A DNA stretch of 64,000 nt from an uncultured Caryophanales bacterium (GTDB taxonomy: Bacteria; Bacillota_I; Bacilli_A; RF39; UBA660), in assembly GCA_947564265.1 (NCBI GenBank), contig CANOBK010000008.1, positions 1 to 64,000 of the forward strand, read 5' to 3'. Numbering within the stretch: the first letter of the stretch is position 1; every line of letters starts with the position of its first letter. The notes below the pieces were generated by a model that searched no databases, had not been told where the DNA came from, and saw only the letters and a list, made by a program, of their open reading frames with translations. Shown here piece by piece: positions 8,762-15,914 of this stretch. A program made the position numbers and the translations under genes.

Positions 8762-11005
8762 CTACTTTGTCAGTTTTTTTACAATCGATAAGATTTCATC
8801 TTTTGTCTCATTTAAGAATTCAAAGCGAAAATGAGTAATTCCCATTGACTGATATTTTTTTTGTTCCTGTTCAATTGGGGTATGATAAAAAATATGGGTA
8901 AGTTCCTTTGATTGCATCATGGGATAGACTGCCCCATTTCTGTCTTTTAGGGAATATATTTTTCCCGTTTTACATAAGTTACAAGCCCCTTGTTCTTTTT
9001 TTAATACTAAGGATAGTGGGCAATATTTGGTAACCATCACTTCGATATGTCCATATAAAATCATTTCAATTTCAGAAAATTTTATTTGTTTTTTCAAAAG
9101 GTGATCAATCTGTTCTTTCGAACATTCTACTGATAAGGTAATCCTCTTTACGTCATGTTCTTGTAGAAACTCTATCATTGAATGATTTGCCACATTTAAA
9201 TAATAATCACTTACGATTTCATTGTTTGATGCATACGAGTAGACCGATCCAAGTTCTCCAATTAATAAGCGTTCTTCAGAAAAAGAAGGATGATTTTTCA
9301 TCACACGATCTAGTCGGTAATAAATAGGAAGTTCCTTTTTAAACTCTTGATATAAAGAAAAATCAGGCGTGTAAAATTCTTCAATCCCTGCTTCTCTACA
9401 AGCAAGTAGTTGTTCTTTATTTCGAACAAGTGCAGTATAAGTAATCTTTGATGAAACAGATTCTTCTAGTATTTTAGGAAATTGATAGGACTTTTCTACT
9501 ACTTGGTTTGATGCCTCGTTTTCCCTCATCGAAGTAAGTTCTTCTAATATTTCTCTTCGAAGACCGTTTAATAAGGGAATCGGAAGAAACAAATTATCAT
9601 CCATATCTACTGTTATCTTTGAAACGATAAATGGTGTATTTCCCGTTTTTCTCAGTTGAGAAATTACCCTTTCTTCTGTCGTAGGACTATTAGTCGCAAG
9701 AGATAAAAACTCTCCCTCTTTTTGAACTACATGAAAGGAATCTGTAACAGTCAAGATAAAATGATCAGGATAATGTGCTACTACTTTCATTTCAATCGGA
9801 ATCTTCTTTTCAGGATATTGTTCTAAAATTTCTAAAAGCTTTTTATCTAAAGTCTTCATAACGGTATCTCCCACTTTTGCAGAAACTTTAGAATCAACAA
9901 AAATATGTTCCCCTTTCGATGCTGAACGAATCAGTTTCGAAGAGGCATTATATAGGTAATTGACTATCATTCCTGTTTCTGATTCTAAGAAACGAATTCC
10001 ATCTTCTTGCGTAAGCTCTTCTGTTAAAGAAATCTCAATTTTTGATTCTGTTACTGAGACTACTCTTCCAATTGGGTAGCCAATATGATTAGGGCTTTTT
10101 ATATTCATTAAATTAGGAAAAGTAGAAGAGAATAAAAATCCATCCGTAAATTCACGATTAAACAGTACTAATAAATTTTTCTTTTCCTCTTCCGTTAATA
10201 AATATGGTTGATTTTTTTCATATCCATCGATTAATTTTCGATAAAGAGAAACGATAAAGCCAATCGTTGCGGGAGACTTCATTCTTCCTTCAATTTTAAA
10301 ACTCGTAACTTTCGATTCCATCAACTCTTTTATGTGATGCATACTGTTTAATTCTCTTGGACTCAGTAAATAATTTCCCTCCGTCGAAACTTTTCTTTCA
10401 TCCTCCAATAACTGAAAAGGCAGTCTACAGATTCCAGCACAAGCTCCTCGATTGCCACTTCTTGATAGTAGGAGACTACTAAATAAACACTGTCCAGAAT
10501 AACACACGCAAAGTGCCCCATGAATAAAACATTCAATCTCCATTGTCGTATCAAGAGAATTAATTTCTTTTAGACTTAATTCTCGTGCGACTACCACTCT
10601 TTTTACCCCTAATTCTTCTAAAAGTTTTAATCCTTCCCTATTATGATTGTGTAATTGTGTCGATGCATGTATTTCTAAATTCGGAAATTTTTTTCTAAGA
10701 ATTCGGATTAGTCCAAGATCTTGAACGATAATCGCATCTACAAAATGGTGATGTAAAAAAGAAACATACTGAATGACTTCTTCTAATTCTTCCTCATAAA
10801 TCATGGTGTTTACAGTTACATAAATTTTTACTCCATATAAATGGCAATAGCGAATCGCACGTACCATTTCCTCTTCATCAAAATTAGAAGCAAATTTACG
10901 GGCACCGAACTTTTTTCCACCTAAGTAAACTGCATCAGCTCCTTGATGAACTGCTTGCTTTAATGTCTCAAGGTCTCCTGCTGGTGCTAGTAGTTCCTTT
11001 TTCAT
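8762..11005 (-). CDS. U32-family peptidase-like protein (probable RNA-hydroxylation factor)
   Basis: A 747-residue member of the peptidase U32 family, whose studied relatives (RlhA, TrhO/TrhP types) take part in 5-hydroxycytidine or 5-hydroxyuridine formation on rRNA or tRNA rather than proteolysis. The start KKELLAPAGDLETLKQAV and the block ECFIHGALCVCYSGQC (~175-190) are the family signature. Cys residues there and at GACAGIC fit a metal- or Fe-S-binding site. The C-terminal half corresponds to the DUF3656-type extension, with another Cys set near KYCPLS...GACNLCKTG. I chose ATG 11005 because GAGGTGA lies just upstream; an in-frame GTG at 11014 overlaps that ribosome site. Monocistronic. 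Confidence 0.87.
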   Translation of the reverse strand: MKKELLAPAGDLETLKQAVHQGADAVYLGGKKFGARKFASNFDEEEMVRAIRYCHLYGVKIYVTVNTMIYEEELEEVIQYVSFLHHHFVDAIIVQDLGLIRILRKKFPNLEIHASTQLHNHNREGLKLLEELGVKRVVVARELSLKEINSLDTTMEIECFIHGALCVCYSGQCLFSSLLLSRSGNRGACAGICRLPFQLLEDERKVSTEGNYLLSPRELNSMHHIKELMESKVTSFKIEGRMKSPATIGFIVSLYRKLIDGYEKNQPYLLTEEEKKNLLVLFNREFTDGFLFSSTFPNLMNIKSPNHIGYPIGRVVSVTESKIEISLTEELTQEDGIRFLESETGMIVNYLYNASSKLIRSASKGEHIFVDSKVSAKVGDTVMKTLDKKLLEILEQYPEKKIPIEMKVVAHYPDHFILTVTDSFHVVQKEGEFLSLATNSPTTEERVISQLRKTGNTPFIVSKITVDMDDNLFLPIPLLNGLRREILEELTSMRENEASNQVVEKSYQFPKILEESVSSKITYTALVRNKEQLLACREAGIEEFYTPDFSLYQEFKKELPIYYRLDRVMKNHPSFSEERLLIGELGSVYSYASNNEIVSDYYLNVANHSMIEFLQEHDVKRITLSVECSKEQIDHLLKKQIKFSEIEMILYGHIEVMVTKYCPLSLVLKKEQGACNLCKTGKIYSLKDRNGAVYPMMQSKELTHIFYHTPIEQEQKKYQSMGITHFRFEFLNETKDEILSIVKKLTK

Positions 11006-11084
11006 AGCCTTCACCTCAATTGCCTCAATTATACCACAAAGGTTTCCAAAACGTGATACAATATTATTAGAAAGAAGGATACTT

Positions 11085-12470
11085 ATGAAAAAAGAAAAAT
11101 GGATTTTATGTTTAATTTTTATTCTGATTCTTTGTATTAGTATTTTCTTATTTTCTTATGGAAGTGATTTCTATTGGCATTTAAAAGCTGGGGAGTATAT
11201 TTCCACCCATCATAGAATTCCATTTACAGATATTTTTTCATGGTATGCTTCTAGTAATCACCTTTCTTGGATTTCTCATGAATGGTTATTTGAAGTTTTG
11301 ATTTATCACTTTTTTCACATTGGAAAACAATTCGGTGTCTTTCTCTATGTCCTTTTATCTTTTATTTTTATTTCCATCATTCTGTGGAAACAAAATGAGA
11401 AAAATTTTTTCAGACACCCATTTGAAACGATTATTTGGAGTGTGATTGGAATGTTAGTCTTCGCAAATAAAGCACTTCCAAGGCCGCATTTAATGAGCTA
11501 TCTTTTTTTTACACTTACGATTTATTTTGCCTACGATACTATACAAAATCAAAATAGCAAAAAGATTTATCTTGCCCCACTTATTTCCCTTCTTTGGAGT
11601 AATATTCATGGAGGAAGTAGTAACTTAAGTTATCTTATCTATGGTGCCTTTTTCTTTTTCAGTGTTCTTCCATTTACTAAAGGAAAATTCAAGAATCAAC
11701 CAATGTCAAAGAAACAACAAAAGAAATATCTCTACGCTTTTTTTACTTCCATTCTATTTATTTGTATAAATCCTCATGGAATTCAAATGCTACTTTATCC
11801 CTATATCAATATGACTTATAAGGTCATGCTAAATTGTATTGAAGAATGGCAGGTTCTATCTATTACTAGTATTGATGGTATTTTCTATTTATTTTTTATT
11901 CTCATAGTATTTTTTAAAGTCTTTCATTCAAAAAAAGAACGTCAAGTACTTGATCTTCTTCTTTTATTTGTATTTGCTATTTTAGGAGTCAAATCTACTA
12001 GATTTATGCCCTATTTCTATCTTGTCTGTACTTTTATTCTTCCAAAATACTGGAAAGATTCTAATATTAAGGTTCAATTATTTCCTATCTTAATATTTCT
12101 TATTTTTCTCATTCCAAGCTTTTATTTAACACTTTATCAAAAACCTGAATTTTCTCTCGTTTCAGAAGAAATGATTGGATATTTAAAAAAAGGAAAAATA
12201 ACCCTTTATAATTCCTATGAGCTTGGTGGTTATTTGATTTATCAAGATATTCCTGTATTTATCGATGGAAGAGCTGACCTTTATATTGATACTATTTTAT
12301 GTGATGTTTGTGAAATTGAGCAAGGGAAAAATCCTAGTCTGTTAGACAATTATCCATTTGATACTTTCTTAGTACAGAATCATTCCAAAGTAGAGTCTTA
12401 CTTGAAAGAAAATTCAAAGTACCAATTAAAATTAAAAGATAGAAAAAATTCTTTATATATTTTAAAATAA
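11085..12470 (+). CDS. Polytopic membrane protein, GT-C-like
   Basis: A 461-residue integral membrane protein with about ten hydrophobic segments. The first external loop contains GSDFYWHLKAGEYI, a motif type (D-x-x-W-H-x-x-x-G) common in GT-C glycosyltransferase-like membrane proteins that use lipid-linked sugars. The C-terminal ~90 residues form a soluble domain containing YNSYELGGYLIYQDIPVFIDGRADLY. Lipid-linked sugar transfer is the best guess, but no specific substrate can be named. It has a GAAGGA ribosome site 6-7 bases before the ATG. The stop codon abuts the -35 region of the first small-peptide repeat. Confidence 0.65.
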   Translation: MKKEKWILCLIFILILCISIFLFSYGSDFYWHLKAGEYISTHHRIPFTDIFSWYASSNHLSWISHEWLFEVLIYHFFHIGKQFGVFLYVLLSFIFISIILWKQNEKNFFRHPFETIIWSVIGMLVFANKALPRPHLMSYLFFTLTIYFAYDTIQNQNSKKIYLAPLISLLWSNIHGGSSNLSYLIYGAFFFFSVLPFTKGKFKNQPMSKKQQKKYLYAFFTSILFICINPHGIQMLLYPYINMTYKVMLNCIEEWQVLSITSIDGIFYLFFILIVFFKVFHSKKERQVLDLLLLFVFAILGVKSTRFMPYFYLVCTFILPKYWKDSNIKVQLFPILIFLIFLIPSFYLTLYQKPEFSLVSEEMIGYLKKGKITLYNSYELGGYLIYQDIPVFIDGRADLYIDTILCDVCEIEQGKNPSLLDNYPFDTFLVQNHSKVESYLKENSKYQLKLKDRKNSLYILK

Positions 12471-12498
12471 GTTCAACTTATAAATTAATCGGTATAAT
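12470..12498 (+). promoter_or_regulatory. Sense promoter of repeat unit 1
   Basis: A perfect -10 TATAAT at 12493-12498 is preceded 17 bp upstream by a weak -35 (AGTTCA, 12470-12475). The predicted start (~12505) falls on GGAATACTTAG, the segment that can pair with the 3' end of the same transcript. The -10 and the preceding ATCGG are conserved in all three units. Confidence 0.65.
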
Positions 12499-12565
12499 AA
12501 TAATTGGAATACTTAGAAATAGGTACTATTCTCCTTTACTTTGAAAAGTGAAAGGAGGTGACATT

Positions 12566-12658
12566 ATGAAGATGAGAGAAACATATCTTTTCACTATCAT
12601 AATACTCCTTATTATTATGATTTTAATCATATTAATAAAAATAGTACCAACTGTATAA
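12566..12658 (+). CDS. 30-residue hydrophobic peptide, type I toxin-like (copy 1)
   Basis: A small ORF of 30 codons with a very strong Shine-Dalgarno sequence (AAAGGAGGTGA) 5 bases before the ATG. The peptide begins MKMRETYLFT, then has a continuous Ile/Leu/Met run of about 17 residues, and ends KIVPTV: one membrane helix with positive charge at both ends. Size, charge pattern and transcript architecture resemble membrane-active type I toxins (Fst, TxpA, BsrG, TisB classes), although I recognise no direct homologue. The SD is buried in an 11-bp hairpin (12531-12557), so translation is predicted to be tightly restrained. Alternatives are a leader peptide or a small regulatory membrane peptide. 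Confidence 0.8.
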   Translation: MKMRETYLFTIIILLIIMILIILIKIVPTV

Positions 12659-12743
12659 GTCGGTACTGTACCCATTTAGTGGAATAGTACCTAGTACTAC
12701 AAACTAGGTATTCCTTTTTTATTAAATGAAGACTCCTTCATCT
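12634..12743 (-). ncRNA. Predicted antisense RNA of unit 1 (candidate antitoxin, ~110 nt)
   Basis: The minus strand has TAGATA (12773-12778), a 17-bp spacer and a perfect TATAAT (12750-12755), giving a start near 12743. Transcription would run back over the sense terminator and 3' UTR. It would end at a 10-bp hairpin over the peptide stop codon (12643-12667), which on this strand is followed by ATTTTTATT. The hairpin has no U-tract on the sense strand, so it reads as an antisense terminator. The RNA would be complementary to the last codons and the whole 3' UTR of the peptide mRNA. Confidence 0.6.
12688..12720 (+). terminator. Sense terminator of unit 1
   Basis: TACCTAG, a 9-nt loop, CTAGGTA, then TTCC and six T. 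The same bases can instead pair with the 5' end of the transcript (see findings). Confidence 0.75.
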
Positions 12744-12749
12744 ACTTAT

Positions 12750-12778
12750 ATTATACTGTACTATTATTAAAATATCTA
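12750..12778 (-). promoter_or_regulatory. Antisense promoter of unit 1
   Basis: On the minus strand TAGATA, 17 bp, TATAAT. The same -35, spacing and -10 recur in units 2 and 3. Confidence 0.65.
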
Positions 12779-12797
12779 CTTTTATTTTCTAAATATT

Positions 12798-12826
12798 TTA
12801 AAGACCTATAAAACAATCGGTATAAT
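12798..12826 (+). promoter_or_regulatory. Sense promoter of repeat unit 2
   Basis: TTAAAG (12798-12803), 17-bp spacer, TATAAT (12821-12826). The predicted start is at GGAATACTTAG (12833). Confidence 0.65.
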
Positions 12827-12892
12827 GTAAGTGGAATACTTAGAAATAGGTACTATTCTCCTTTACTTTAAAAAGTGAAAGGAGGTGACATT

Positions 12893-12985
12893 ATGAAGAT
12901 GAGAGAAACATATCTTTTCACTATCATAATACTCCTTATTATTATGATTTTAATCATATTAATAAAAATAGTACCAACTGCATAA
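12893..12985 (+). CDS. 30-residue hydrophobic peptide, type I toxin-like (copy 2)
   Basis: Identical to copy 1 except for the last residue: the final sense codon is GCA instead of GTA, so the peptide ends PTA rather than PTV. That change falls in the loop of the stop-codon hairpin and leaves the stem intact. The same AAAGGAGGTGA ribosome site is buried in the same hairpin, whose loop is TAAA instead of TGAA. It has its own promoter and terminator, so the copies are separate transcription units and not an operon. Confidence 0.8.
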   Translation: MKMRETYLFTIIILLIIMILIILIKIVPTA

Positions 12986-13068
12986 GTCGGTACTTGAACA
13001 TTTTTTGGAATAGTACCTAACGATCAAACTAGGTATTCCTTTTTTATTAAATGAAGAATCCTTCATCT
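12961..13068 (-). ncRNA. Predicted antisense RNA of unit 2
   Basis: Same architecture as unit 1. The start is expected near 13068 from TATAAT at 13075-13080, and termination at the 10-bp hairpin 12970-12994, followed on the minus strand by an ATTTTTATT tract. The stretch 12995-13007, which it would cover, differs from the matching stretch in units 1 and 3. Confidence 0.6.
13014..13045 (+). terminator. Sense terminator of unit 2
   Basis: TACCTA/TAGGTA stem with a 10-nt loop, followed by TTCC and a T run. Confidence 0.72.
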
Positions 13069-13074
13069 ACTTAT

Positions 13075-13103
13075 ATTATACTGTACTATTATTAAAATAT
13101 CTA
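13075..13103 (-). promoter_or_regulatory. Antisense promoter of unit 2
   Basis: Minus strand TAGATA (13098-13103), 17 bp, TATAAT (13075-13080), as in unit 1. Confidence 0.65.
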
Positions 13104-13118
13104 CTTTTTTTAAATATT

Positions 13119-13147
13119 TTCATAACTTGTAAAACAATCGGTATAAT
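13119..13147 (+). promoter_or_regulatory. Sense promoter of repeat unit 3
   Basis: TTCATA (13119-13124), 17-bp spacer, TATAAT (13142-13147). The predicted start is at GGAATACTTAG (13155). Confidence 0.65.
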
Positions 13148-13214
13148 GATAAATGGAATACTTAGAAATAGGTACTATTCTCCTTTACTTTAAAAAGTGA
13201 AAGGAGGTGACATT

Positions 13215-13307
13215 ATGAAGATGAGAGAAACATATCTTTTCACTATCATAATACTCCTTATTATTATGATTTTAATCATATTAATAAAAATAGTACCAAC
13301 TGTATAA
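13215..13307 (+). CDS. 30-residue hydrophobic peptide, type I toxin-like (copy 3)
   Basis: The amino-acid sequence is identical to copy 1, with the same AAAGGAGGTGA ribosome site 5 bases before the ATG and the same SD-blocking hairpin. One predicted membrane helix with Lys/Arg at the N-terminus and Lys near the C-terminus. Keeping the peptide intact in all three copies while the flanking AT-rich junctions drift argues that the peptide is translated and selected, although a recent duplication would also give similarity. Confidence 0.8.
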   Translation: MKMRETYLFTIIILLIIMILIILIKIVPTV

Positions 13308-13396
13308 GTCGGTACTAAACCAAAAATATTTTAGAATAGTACCTAGCACTACAAACTAGGTATTCCTTTTTTTATTGAATGAAGAATCCTTCATCT
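13283..13396 (-). ncRNA. Predicted antisense RNA of unit 3
   Basis: TATAAT at 13403-13408 gives a start near 13396. The terminator hairpin is 13292-13316, followed on the minus strand by an ATTTTTATT tract. The antisense promoter lies immediately beyond the stop codon of the minus-strand gene ending at 13439, so readthrough from that gene could also produce antisense RNA. Confidence 0.58.
13340..13373 (+). terminator. Sense terminator of unit 3
   Basis: TACCTAG/CTAGGTA stem with a 9-nt loop, then TTCC and seven T. Confidence 0.75.
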
Positions 13397-13402
13397 ACTT
13401 AT

Positions 13403-13431
13403 ATTATACTGTATCCTAATAAAAATATCTA
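13403..13431 (-). promoter_or_regulatory. Antisense promoter of unit 3
   Basis: Minus strand TAGATA (13426-13431), 17 bp, TATAAT (13403-13408). Confidence 0.65.
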
Positions 13432-13438
13432 CTTTTTT

Positions 13439-14746
13439 TTAATTTGTATATACTTGATCTTGAGAAGGTAAGGTTTCTACATACTGATAATTTTCTAAAA
13501 TATATTCTTTAAAGATCGGATCGTTTTGTAGTTCTTTTTTTTCTTCAAAATAATCACGATCTAAAATAAAAATACATTTTTCTTTTTTACATGTTTTTTC
13601 TATCTGATTCAAATACTGTTCCTTGTTACTTCCTAAATTTCCCTGATTAATTAAATCATGAAAACTAGGAATTTCTGAAAGTTGTAAACGAATTAAGTAA
13701 GCGTTTGACATGAACAAATAAACATGGGCTTCTGTTTCTTTTTGCTTTACGTAATTTGTAATATTCAAAAAGTAAGAGTCAAAGCCTGGATTTACTCTTC
13801 GATAACGAACAAAAGAATCGATTTTCGTATAGGTAAAAGGAAAGTCCTTTAAAAACACAACGAGAAAACTAACTATCAATAGTCTCTTGGTAATCACCAA
13901 ATATTCCCTTTTCTTACAGGTCGAAAAAAAATAATAAAGAACAGGAAGTAACCCCATAAATACATGATTACTATCTATAATTGGGAAAGCCATCAACTGA
14001 AAAAAAAGCAAATAGAGAATTTTAGAATCTTTGGTTAATAGAAACTTTCTTCCTAAAAGAAAAAGAATTAGAAGTTCAATTAATAAAAACGGAATAGAAC
14101 AAGAAAAATTATCTAAAAAACTACCAAGTCCTAAATAACAAAAATCAATATAATTGAATAAATTTTTTTGGTATAAAAGGATTCCAAAAAAAACAAGACA
14201 AGGAAGTAAAAAGGAAACTAGTATTTCTTTTTTCTTTTTATTTGTAAAAAGTGCGATGATTAGGAAAGCAATTCCAATATTTTGTTTTGTCATGAAAATA
14301 AAACTAAGAAGAAGACCTAAAAGCCAAGGATGATATTTCCAATCTTTCTCCTCTAACATTAAAATACAAATACATAAAAAAGCGACGAAAGTATTATAAT
14401 TAAAGAGAATTGGTAAAATACCTAAAAAAAGAAGTAAATAAAAAGAGGAAGTTCCTATCTTTCTATAAATTAAAAGAAAAAAGAATCCAAATAATACACT
14501 ATTGATTAAAGAGAAAAAGAAAATATGATTTTTAAAAAGAGAAAGAAAAATAGCAATTAAAAAGTTATAGAATGGACCAACTACCATATTAAAATCTTTA
14601 TAAGGAATCATTCCATTTGCCATATTGTAAGAAAAACCATAGTTCCATATTTCATCTCTGGTTAAGCTTGTCATAAAATACGAAATGACCAAAAGGAAAA
14701 AAACAGAGGCCATATAAATAAAAAAATCATGTTTCTTTATCTTCAT
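13439..14746 (-). CDS. Polytopic membrane protein, GT-C / GT39-like
   Basis: A 435-residue protein with about ten hydrophobic segments. The first external loop contains SLTRDEIWNYGF and later DFNMVVGPFYNF. An acidic residue near an N-terminal Trp loop followed by many membrane helices is typical of GT-C enzymes of the dolichyl-phosphate-mannosyltransferase (PMT/ArnT) type. The last ~100 residues are soluble (YLFMSNAYLIRLQLSEIP onward). It faces the other GT-C-like gene at 11085-12470 across the triple repeat. The substrate is unknown, and the family assignment rests on topology and weak motifs. Confidence 0.62.
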   Translation of the reverse strand: MKIKKHDFFIYMASVFFLLVISYFMTSLTRDEIWNYGFSYNMANGMIPYKDFNMVVGPFYNFLIAIFLSLFKNHIFFFSLINSVLFGFFFLLIYRKIGTSSFYLLLFLGILPILFNYNTFVAFLCICILMLEEKDWKYHPWLLGLLLSFIFMTKQNIGIAFLIIALFTNKKKKEILVSFLLPCLVFFGILLYQKNLFNYIDFCYLGLGSFLDNFSCSIPFLLIELLILFLLGRKFLLTKDSKILYLLFFQLMAFPIIDSNHVFMGLLPVLYYFFSTCKKREYLVITKRLLIVSFLVVFLKDFPFTYTKIDSFVRYRRVNPGFDSYFLNITNYVKQKETEAHVYLFMSNAYLIRLQLSEIPSFHDLINQGNLGSNKEQYLNQIEKTCKKEKCIFILDRDYFEEKKELQNDPIFKEYILENYQYVETLPSQDQVYTN

Positions 14747-14784
14747 AATATTTCCTACCTTCTATTAAGAAGTATAACATATTT

Positions 14785-15018
14785 TTATAGTCCTAATTTT
14801 ACTAAAATCACATCTTCCCCTATTTTGGTAATACTTTTCCAAGGAATTTCTGTATCTTCTCCTCTACTTAAAAACGAAAAAAAATTTTTACTAGGTTCGA
14901 TAATTAAAGAAGCTATTGTTCCTGTTGCTTCATCAACTTTTACATCGATAATATTTCCAACATTTCTTCCATCAATTACATTGACAATATCTTTTCTTTG
15001 TAAATCAGACAGTAACAT
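14785..15018 (-). CDS. ylmC: YlmC/YmxH-family PRC-barrel protein
   Basis: A 77-residue single-domain PRC-barrel protein: LLSDLQRKDIVNVIDGRNVG, then a hydrophobic strand with SLIIEP, ending DVILVKL. In Bacillus and Clostridium the homologue also lies just downstream of sigG, and the same neighbourhood is seen here, with two small genes in between. Its molecular role is not established. I prefer the ATG at 15018 because TAGGTGG lies 6-7 bases upstream; the in-frame GTG at 15027 is within that ribosome site. Confidence 0.85.
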   Translation of the reverse strand: MLLSDLQRKDIVNVIDGRNVGNIIDVKVDEATGTIASLIIEPSKNFFSFLSRGEDTEIPWKSITKIGEDVILVKLGL

Positions 15019-15053
15019 AGAGACCACCTAATAAAATATATGTTAAAAAACGA

Positions 15054-15102
15054 AAAAAAGAAGGAAACACTAGTTTGGTTGTTTCTCTTCCTCTAATACA
15101 TT
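15054..15102 (-). terminator. Terminator overlapping the end of the TSCPD gene
   Basis: Minus strand: GAAGAGAAAC, loop, GTTTCCTTC (one bulge), then a run of seven T. It would separate ylmC from the upstream sigG transcript. Confidence 0.6.
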
Positions 15103-15333
15103 TTTTAAGGCTTTTGCTAGTTGATCAGCACAAGAAGTTCCTTTATTTCCACAAAGATTACCTTCGCACATTGAAATAATTTCTTCGATGTTCCATCCAT
15201 CTAATATCTTTGAAATCATCTTCAAATTTCCTGGACAACCACCCTCGAAGTGAATATTAAAAACTTTTCCTTCTTTTACTTCAAATGTAATATTTCTAGA
15301 ACAAACGCCTGTAGGTATCACACTATGTTTCAT
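15070..15333 (-). CDS. TSCPD-domain protein (TIGR03905-like)
   Basis: An 87-residue protein with the Cys-rich TSCPD layout: PTGVCSRNI at the start, FEGGCPGNL in the middle, then CEGNLCGNKGTSCADQLAKAL. The domain is also found at the end of B12-dependent ribonucleotide reductases, where it is thought to bind metal or nucleic acid. Stand-alone versions are common in clostridia and relatives and have no proven function. It overlaps the upstream gene by 4 bp (ATGA-type), so the two are translationally coupled. Confidence 0.85.
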   Translation of the reverse strand: MKHSVIPTGVCSRNITFEVKEGKVFNIHFEGGCPGNLKMISKILDGWNIEEIISMCEGNLCGNKGTSCADQLAKALKNVLEEEKQPN

Positions 15334-15899
15334 CTTCTTACCCCCTTTTTCAATTCTAATAAATCAACGGAACCTCCAAGATAATAATTCAATTGTTCAT
15401 AATCGATTGGATCATTCCCATAATTCCAATAATTTTCTACTTTTTCTGTAAAAGAATCAAACTCCTGCATCGTTGTTGGTAAATCAGAAAAATATGCCGT
15501 TTCTAGTTTCAATGTTTTTTTCAACACATACGTTTTTCCTGAATCGACAACATCTAAAAGAGGACGATAACTACAATAAATTCTTCCTTTTTTTATTTTC
15601 CCTCCAGAAAAAGCACAGGTCGTATTAAATTCGCTTTTATACTCACGAATCGATGGATAAAAGAAAACTTGTTTACCTGGAAAATGACGGAAAGATGTAC
15701 TCTCTAAGTACTCTGAATGTAAAATAGTTTCCAACGTTTTAATAGAACAGTTCGGATACTCTTTCATTATCCTTCTTAAAAAGGGAGTACTCCCAAGTTC
15801 TAATCTTTTTTCTCGATAATACTTTTTCAGATTTTCCCTCAAAACTAAATCTTCAATTTGATTCATTTCTTCTAATGTATATTCTTCTATTGTTTTCAA
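15330..15899 (-). CDS. Conserved hypothetical protein downstream of sigG
   Basis: A 189-residue soluble protein not recognised by family. The N-terminal third is helical and charged. The centre contains the motif CAFSGGKIKKGRIYCSYRPL (about 112-131), where two Cys flank a basic loop as in small treble-clef or zinc-ribbon-like folds. No membrane segment is present. It begins 15 bp after the sigG stop and overlaps the TSCPD gene, so it is probably co-transcribed with sigG. Confidence 0.7.
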   Translation of the reverse strand: MKTIEEYTLEEMNQIEDLVLRENLKKYYREKRLELGSTPFLRRIMKEYPNCSIKTLETILHSEYLESTSFRHFPGKQVFFYPSIREYKSEFNTTCAFSGGKIKKGRIYCSYRPLLDVVDSGKTYVLKKTLKLETAYFSDLPTTMQEFDSFTEKVENYWNYGNDPIDYEQLNYYLGGSVDLLELKKGVRR

Positions 15900-15914
15900 C
15901 TAAACCACCTATAT

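Larger units (their letters stand above)
12476..13438 (+). repeat. Three tandem ~325-bp repeats, each a complete sense/antisense cassette
   Basis: This 968-bp stretch between two membrane-protein genes consists of three direct repeats, with peptide start codons at 12566, 12893 and 13215 (periods 327 and 322 bp). Each unit holds, in order: a promoter with TATAAT, a 5' leader with an SD-sequestering hairpin, a 30-codon hydrophobic ORF, a hairpin over the stop codon, a short variable spacer, a terminator, and a minus-strand promoter. The ORF, hairpins and both -10 boxes are nearly identical between units. The main variation is the 13-17 nt just before the 3' stem (12668-12681, 12995-13007, 13317-13333), the terminator loop, and the AT-rich junctions between units. 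Confidence 0.92.

Noticed and set aside
12566-13307. The 30-residue peptides as RiPP precursors
   Set aside because: No leader/core boundary, no Cys/Ser/Thr-rich core and no maturation enzyme within several kb; the peptide is almost entirely a membrane helix.
12476-13438. Triple direct repeat as a CRISPR array or insertion sequence
   Set aside because: Units are ~325 bp, not 25-40 bp with unique spacers; there is no transposase, no terminal inverted repeat pair and no target duplication.
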